The notes beneath the pieces are model-generated. The model did no database searches and had not been told where the DNA came from. It worked only from the letters and a program-made list of their open reading frames with translations. This document shows positions 59,106-64,000 of a DNA stretch of 64,000 nucleotides, in pieces. Within the stretch, counting starts at the first letter, position 1. The number at the start of each line of letters is the position of its first letter. The position numbers and the translations under genes are program-made. The stretch is from Gnetum montanum. Taxonomy: Eukaryota; Streptophyta; Gnetopsida; Gnetales; Gnetaceae. The stretch covers positions 1-64,000 of the forward strand of contig MNCI01009117.1 of NCBI GenBank assembly GCA_015680685.1, written 5' to 3'.

Positions 59106-60040
59106 TGGCACCATTATTGATGAGCAGCTAGGTACCTCTACGCCCAACCATACGAATCATGTGTTCACATGCAACTCGGTCAAAATCTACAAACTGTAAG
59201 CACTTAACATGCACCAGACTTCTAACCAATGAAACCTTGGGTTAGAACGGTTGTTGTCATCCTAATCTCACTTGTGAAGTTCTGTTTATGATGGTTAAGT
59301 GATATTAAGGCTAATTATTTTTATATCTTTTTAATTATCTTTTTAGTGACTAATTATCTTGGAAAATAAGGATAGAATATTAATTAATCTAAAATTATCT
59401 TAATCTAAATCTTAGCTACTCCTAACACAAGTATCTGATTCCATCTTCAGAACATGTTCTGAGCATCTCCCAACACTTCTGGATTACCATACATTAAGCA
59501 TCACTAGGCTTACCAAGTGTTTGGATTACGTTCGAGATGGTCGTACTTATGGCCTTAACAAACTACGGATGAACAATAGCGATGGAAATTATAATAACAA
59601 AAACTTAAGTAATTAACAAGTAACTAATAAAACATAAACACATTAAACTATTAAATGCATAAAATAACTAATTCCAAATGCTACAAGGAATGCTTGAATA
59701 GTTCACCCTTATTGCCATCACGCCAATGGGCTCAAATACATCAACACTTGAATAAAGAGCTGATCACTTTTCTTACACCTGTTGCAGGCACTTGGAAAAT
59801 ATTCTATCTCCTATGGGAACAAACTGCAAGAGCTTCGCTACAACTACTCAAAAGATGCCTAAATGAGGCAGAAGGCCCTCTTATTTATAGGTTGGGAAAG
59901 GTGGCTACGTAAACAAGGCCACATCAACGCAGGGTGGCTATGTCGACGGGCCCGTGTCGATGTGGCGGTGTTTACGTGGCCCCGTATACACGGCCCAATT
60001 GACACATTGACTAAATGACACTTCATCAATTGTCAAGGAA
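59106..60040 (+). promoter_or_regulatory. tRNA-Asp-type primer binding site split by an inserted LTR
   Basis: TGGCACCATTAT (59106-59117) follows the LTR end by one base. ATTGTCAAGGAA (60029-60040) follows the inserted LTR. Dropping the insert and one copy of the 5-bp duplication gives a sequence that differs from the tRNA-Asp primer site TGGCGCCGTTGCCGGGGA only by C-to-T or G-to-A changes, most at CpG. That site is the one I know from Athila elements. Confidence 0.8.
59118..60028 (-). repeat. Inverted solo LTR of family B inserted in the primer site
   Basis: It starts TGATGAG and ends CTTCATCA, 911 bp, opposite in orientation to the host LTR. It is flanked by ATTAT (59113-59117) and ATTGT (60029-60033), a 5-bp duplication with one transition. 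The minus-strand TATA is at 59889-59882. CpG is retained in its U3 (GTCGACGGGCCCGTGTCGAT near 59942) while the host LTR has lost it, so it is younger. Confidence 0.85.
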
Positions 60041-60164
60041 TTTTTTTTGTGGAACATGTGCTATTTAGGTCTAAGTAAATATCACTAATATTGTTGTACA
60101 AACCTAAAGGTCCATATCATTCCCACTATACATAAAATTATAAAAGCACACTAAAAATTTTATT

Positions 60165-62500
60165 TTATTTTGCAAAATATCTTCTTCTTCTCACAAGCCT
60201 AAAGATACTAAACCACTAGACCCACAAGAATGCAAGGTGGTATACACTCATCCAAATGAGTTTATGCCAAATTTCACCTTCATCCTACATTAAGATGAAC
60301 AAATGCAATGTCATAATATGGAGGGCAACATTATCTTACCCCTCGAAAGATCTATGCCTGGGATGCTATTTAAAACCCTTAAGAAGTTAGGCATAGAAAA
60401 TCTTAAAGAAGTGTACGTTGTGAATGGATATGACACTTGGAACTACTATCCCACTAAAACACAATGTAAATGAGACAAACATTAGGAGAAACTCCATTAA
60501 GCTACAAAAGGAAAACATTATACTAACCCCTTTTTCCTACTAGATCAAGAGGACAATGAGGATCCTCCCTTGGAAGGTCCTCAACATGAAGATTCTCCAC
60601 TGCTTTCAATTGATCACAAGGGTGTGAACTTGACCCTATGATCAACTATTCATAAACTAGGATTAGGAAAGAGTGATAGCCAAGGTAGGAACTTAGGTAA
60701 ACATCATAGCAACAAGGGATCTAAGGATGGTGATCATAATAAGCATAAGAGTTGTGGCAGACACCATGGTGGTAGTGGTGGTATACCTTCCTCTTCATCC
60801 TCTTCATCTAATTCCAAACATTCCTCTTCATCTGATAGTTCTCATGGAATCTGTTGTCAAAACAACCATGATGAAGGTGATTGACAAAATAACAATGATC
60901 ATGATGGCCACCAACACTGAAGGGGCGGCCAAAACCATCATCAATGTAGTAATGATGATGAACCTTTATTGGTGACTCACAATATGCTTAACATTGCAGA
61001 GGTAGTGAAAATCCAAACTAGGCATATGAAGGATAGTCGAATCAAGCACCTAGATATGAACAATATCCCAAGATTTGAGGGGGGATACGATTCTGATCCA
61101 TAGACATACCTACAAGCTTTTCAAGATTTCTGTGCTTTACAGAACATAGAGAATGAGTGGTAGAAACTAAAGCTTTTCCCAAGGACACTAAGTTAAAAGT
61201 TGGTACTAGTCCTTAGAATCGAAATCTATCAAAGATGAAGTACCATGTTAGAACTTTTCAATGACAAATATCAAATGTACTCTAGAGTGTCTAACCTAAG
61301 AAGGAAAATCCAAGGTTGGAAACAAGGAGCACATGAACCCTTGGATGCTACCATGGGTAAATATTAATCACTCCTATACCAATGCCCTGGCCATGATTAC
61401 TGTTAGAGAGAACAACTTTGCCACATCATAGATGGGCTCAAAGTAAAAACAAGAAAAACCCTTGGGATGTATGCCCAAGGAAGATTTTCTAAAATCAGAG
61501 CTCCTAATATCCAAAGGTTAATTGAGCAGGAGGCAAAAGAAGAAGGTGAGCTCAAAAAAGGGAGAGTGCTGAAGAATATAACAAGGATCCTTTCAGTAGA
61601 AAATAAGAGGTCCAATTTTATGATGAGGAGGAGTCACCACTTAATGAAGTGAGAAACAGAAAGACTTTGCCCATCCAAAAATTTGTTTCTGACATTTTGG
61701 CCAAGGTTGACAAGTTATGAGACTCTTTGAATGGAAATTTTCAAACCACTTTAAAGATTACCAAAGAATCCAAAGAGCAAAATAGTGATCGTAATCGCAA
61801 GAGGCAAAAAGAAGCTAAATGTACCTAACAAAGAGGTAAGGGCAAAGCTACTATAGTAGAGAAAGTTGTGGAGCCCAAATTTAATGATGAAATTGAATGT
61901 GACATCTATCAATATGAACATCCAAAGGGATGTTTCCTTGTGGTGTCACACTTACAAGAGTCTAGAGTGTATGCATTGAATCCTCTCCTAGCATGTAGCC
62001 AAGCTCCAAGATGATTGCCTTATCCTCAAGGCAGTCCAAGATAGTTCCACCAACAACAACAAGCTTACTACCCAAGTGAAACTCCTCCACAACCATACAA
62101 ACAATACCAATAGTGGTATCAACCACAATCATGGGAAATGCCACTACTAATGTAGAAGTACCCTTATAGGCAACCACATCTATATGGGTACTATGTTTAG
62201 TAGCCCATCTCCCCTAGAAGTTCTACGAGTCATGCATCATTCTAGCATCACTATTACCCTCCAAAGTACCACCAAACACATTCACCATCTACTCAAGGGA
62301 AAAGCCCATATCTATATCCTTATCATCCTCCACATCCCTCTATACCTACACCTCCACCTTCATCTCAGTTACCTCCTACTCCATCCATGTAGGATGAAAT
62401 TCCTCCATAGCCACAACAACGAAATGCTACAAAGGTTGTACACTCACAACAAGTTTTTCAACCAAGTGGTTTAGATAATTGATTAAGAAAACAACCTTTC
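60165..62500 (+). pseudogene. Gag polyprotein, family B copy 2
   Basis: The frame opens near 60177 with ATA where ATG is expected, then SSSSHKPKDTKPLDPQECK. A Ser/His/Asn/Asp-rich stretch (about 60740-60930) follows, then the core: RIKHLDMNNIPRFEGGYDSD, YLQAFQDFCALQNIENEW, LRRKIQGWKQGAHEPLD, CHIIDGLKVKTRKTLGMYAQ. ECDIYQYEHPKGCF near 61890 is a knuckle with one Cys replaced by Tyr. A Pro/Gln/Tyr-rich tail ends it. Numerous stops; frame changes occur near 61150. Confidence 0.8.
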
Positions 62501-62639
62501 TCCTAGCCTAGAAATCCTCTCTAGCCCTCAAAACCTACTTTAGCTGATCACCTTGCATCTTTGGTACCCTCATCCTCTACACCAAATACCTTCGAGTACC
62601 CTTCAAACCAAGCACCACCTAGGATCCGCACTGTAATGC

Positions 62640-63240
62640 TAACTCATGCTATTTCTAACTAGATTAAGGCTAGCAACCTTCCTAAAAAAATATCTAATCT
62701 AGGAAGTTCACTCATTTATCTACAGATTATTGGACAAGAGCCCTACAAAGCTCTTCTTATCTCTGGTTTCAAAGTTAACCTTATCTCCCATGATATGTAC
62801 AAGGCCTGAAACCTACCACCTCTTAAGAAGAGCAACATCTGTTTAGAATTAGTAGATCAGTCAATTACTATCCCTTTGGAATTAGTAGAGGACATTGTGA
62901 TCACAATCTGTGGGGTGGTCCTATCTTGCTAATTTTTTGGTAATCAAGGTGGAAAATTACAAAAGTAACTTCCCCATCATTATGGTAAGCGCTTGGTTAA
63001 GTATGTTTGATGTGTGAATGGGAATAAGGGACCTATCCTTAGAAATATCCAAGGAAAATGAGCTAGGAAAAATTGAGAAAAAGCATATTCCATGCATCAT
63101 GTACAGTGATAATGCATGCAATTGCATGCAAAAGATTTGGTTAATCAAAAGCACATACATTAAGGCATGCAATCAATGTGCGCAAAAACTTAATATTCAA
63201 AGGTGTCTGTATGTAGCAGCTACAAAGTAGGAGAGCACCT
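62640..63240 (+). pseudogene. Protease and linker, family B copy 2
   Basis: ALLISGFKVNLISHDMYKA replaces the usual LIDSGS-VNLIS; the catalytic Asp and Gly are lost. ICLELVDQSITIPLELVEDI, NFPIIMVSAWLSMFD and the family-specific GKIEKKHIPCIMY block follow. Confidence 0.7.
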
Positions 63241-63529
63241 AGTGGCTGATAGCTGATTTAGATAATAGCACAATATGTGTGAAGTAAACTGAGAGTCTAA
63301 CATGTGCATATGTTGAAGGCAAGAACAAAATTGAACAAGTTCATTTCCAACTCTAATGAAGATGATGATACCTATTGGGGAGAGTTAAAGATGCCTGATC
63401 ACTTTAAGCAAGAGCCCTTAGAACTAAAAAATTTACCAATCAGTATGGATTATACATTTTTAAAGAATGGAAATTTGGTCATCATTAATGCCAAAATTTC
63501 TCCTAAATAAAAATAAAATTTTTTGAAAG
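63241..63529 (+). other. Protease-RT linker, family B copy 2
   Basis: The open frame 63304-63510 is acidic (NSNEDDDTYWGELKMPDHFK) and ends in LVIINAKISPK, matching copy 1 (LVIINANISPK). It is part of the polyprotein linker, not a separate gene. Confidence 0.6.
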
Positions 63530-64000
63530 TGGTAAATAAATGGTTAACATCCTTTTCTTGGTCATATCCAAAGCTAATAGGAATCGATCCAAGGATATGC
63601 TAGCATCACATCTACACTAACATAGCCATGAAGCCTAGAAGGCAGCCGTAGAGGTGATTGAATTCCAAATTAATATAAATTGTCAAAAAGGAGATAGAAC
63701 AACTCCTCAAGGTAGGGTTCATCTATCCAATCACAGATAGTGAGTGGGTTAGCCCACTTGTCATAGTACCAAAGAAGGATGGAAAATGTTGGGTTTACAT
63801 CAACTTTAGGCTATTAAATATGGCAAAATTTAAAGATCATTTTCCCTTATCATTTGTAGATCAAGTGTTGGATACCATATCTAAGCATTGATATTATACT
63901 TTCTTGGATGGTTATAGTGGCTATAACCAAATCCAAATCATGCCAGAAGACTAGGCTAAGACAACATTCATGAGTCCCTAGGGAAATTTTGCATACTATA
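63530..64000 (+). pseudogene. Reverse transcriptase N-terminal part, family B copy 2
   Basis: The linker reads FSWSYPKLIGIDPRIC. RT follows with EIEQLLKVGFIYPITDSEWV, SPLVIVPKKDGKCWVYINFR, FVDQVLDTISKH and TFLDGYSGYNQIQIMPED. It runs off the right edge before the catalytic DD box. Stops lie at Gln and Trp positions. Confidence 0.9.

Larger units (their letters stand above)
58176..64000 (+). mobile_element. Family B copy 2: Ty3/gypsy element, 5' part
   Basis: Order: 5' LTR 58176-59104, primer site split by an inverted LTR (59118-60028), gag (about 60165-62500), protease (about 62640-63240), RT from about 63530 to the window end. The tRNA-Asp-type primer site and RT motifs fit the Athila/Tat side of Ty3/gypsy. 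The rest of pol and the 3' LTR lie outside. Confidence 0.85.

Noticed and set aside
59030-59190. Long perfect-looking hairpin, possible MITE or attachment site
   Set aside because: It is explained by two family B LTRs meeting tail to tail; both extend hundreds of bases beyond the hairpin.

Overview
The window looks like a transposon-rich intergenic region of a large plant nuclear genome. No host gene, intact rRNA or tRNA gene, or CRISPR array was recognised. Nearly all recognisable sequence is decayed retrotransposon: Ty3/gypsy LTR elements of two families, one L1-like LINE, solo LTRs and satellite-like tandem arrays. Most breaks are CAG/CAA-to-stop changes with CpG loss, which fits long cytosine methylation. 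The tRNA-Asn and tRNA-Asp primer sites and degenerate TTTAGGG motifs fit a seed plant. A gymnosperm is plausible, but the sequence does not settle it.

Layout. (1) 1-22317, minus strand: family A copy 1, a Tat/Ogre-like Ty3 element entering from its RT at the left edge and ending at its 5' LTR (20962-22317). A multi-exon gene on the opposite strand lies between its protease and RT (7278-9490, perhaps ending near 15520), and that gene is interrupted by several kb of inserted DNA. (2) 22318-29877: a plus-strand pol scrap, a family B LTR (22990-23810), a long degenerate minus-strand ORF of transposon-associated type (24000-26465) and a family B gag fragment. (3) 29878 to about 42240, minus strand: family A copy 2, less decayed, with LTR, primer site, gag, protease, tandem array, antisense gene (32191-35841) and a truncated RT. 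(4) About 42250-47090, minus strand: family B copy 1 (gag, PR, RT, RNase H, IN). (5) 47090-47300: telomere-like repeats. (6) 49239-54720, plus strand: a LINE with an inserted LTR-like block. (7) 54720-58175: AT-rich DNA with a possible SINE. (8) 58176-64000, plus strand: family B copy 2, whose tRNA-Asp primer site is split by an inverted LTR of its own family.

The most interesting feature is the antisense gene of family A. Two strongly diverged copies keep the same exon order, two introns with the same phase (2, then 1), a third intron of phase 1, gapless alignment in exon 1, candidate nuclear localisation motifs and, in the better copy, a coiled coil and acidic tail. The gene sits between PR and RT, next to a tandem array of a 26-bp GGCC-palindrome unit, with arrays of about 190-bp period upstream. 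This looks like an autonomous antisense cassette carried by the retrotransposon. Its function is unknown.
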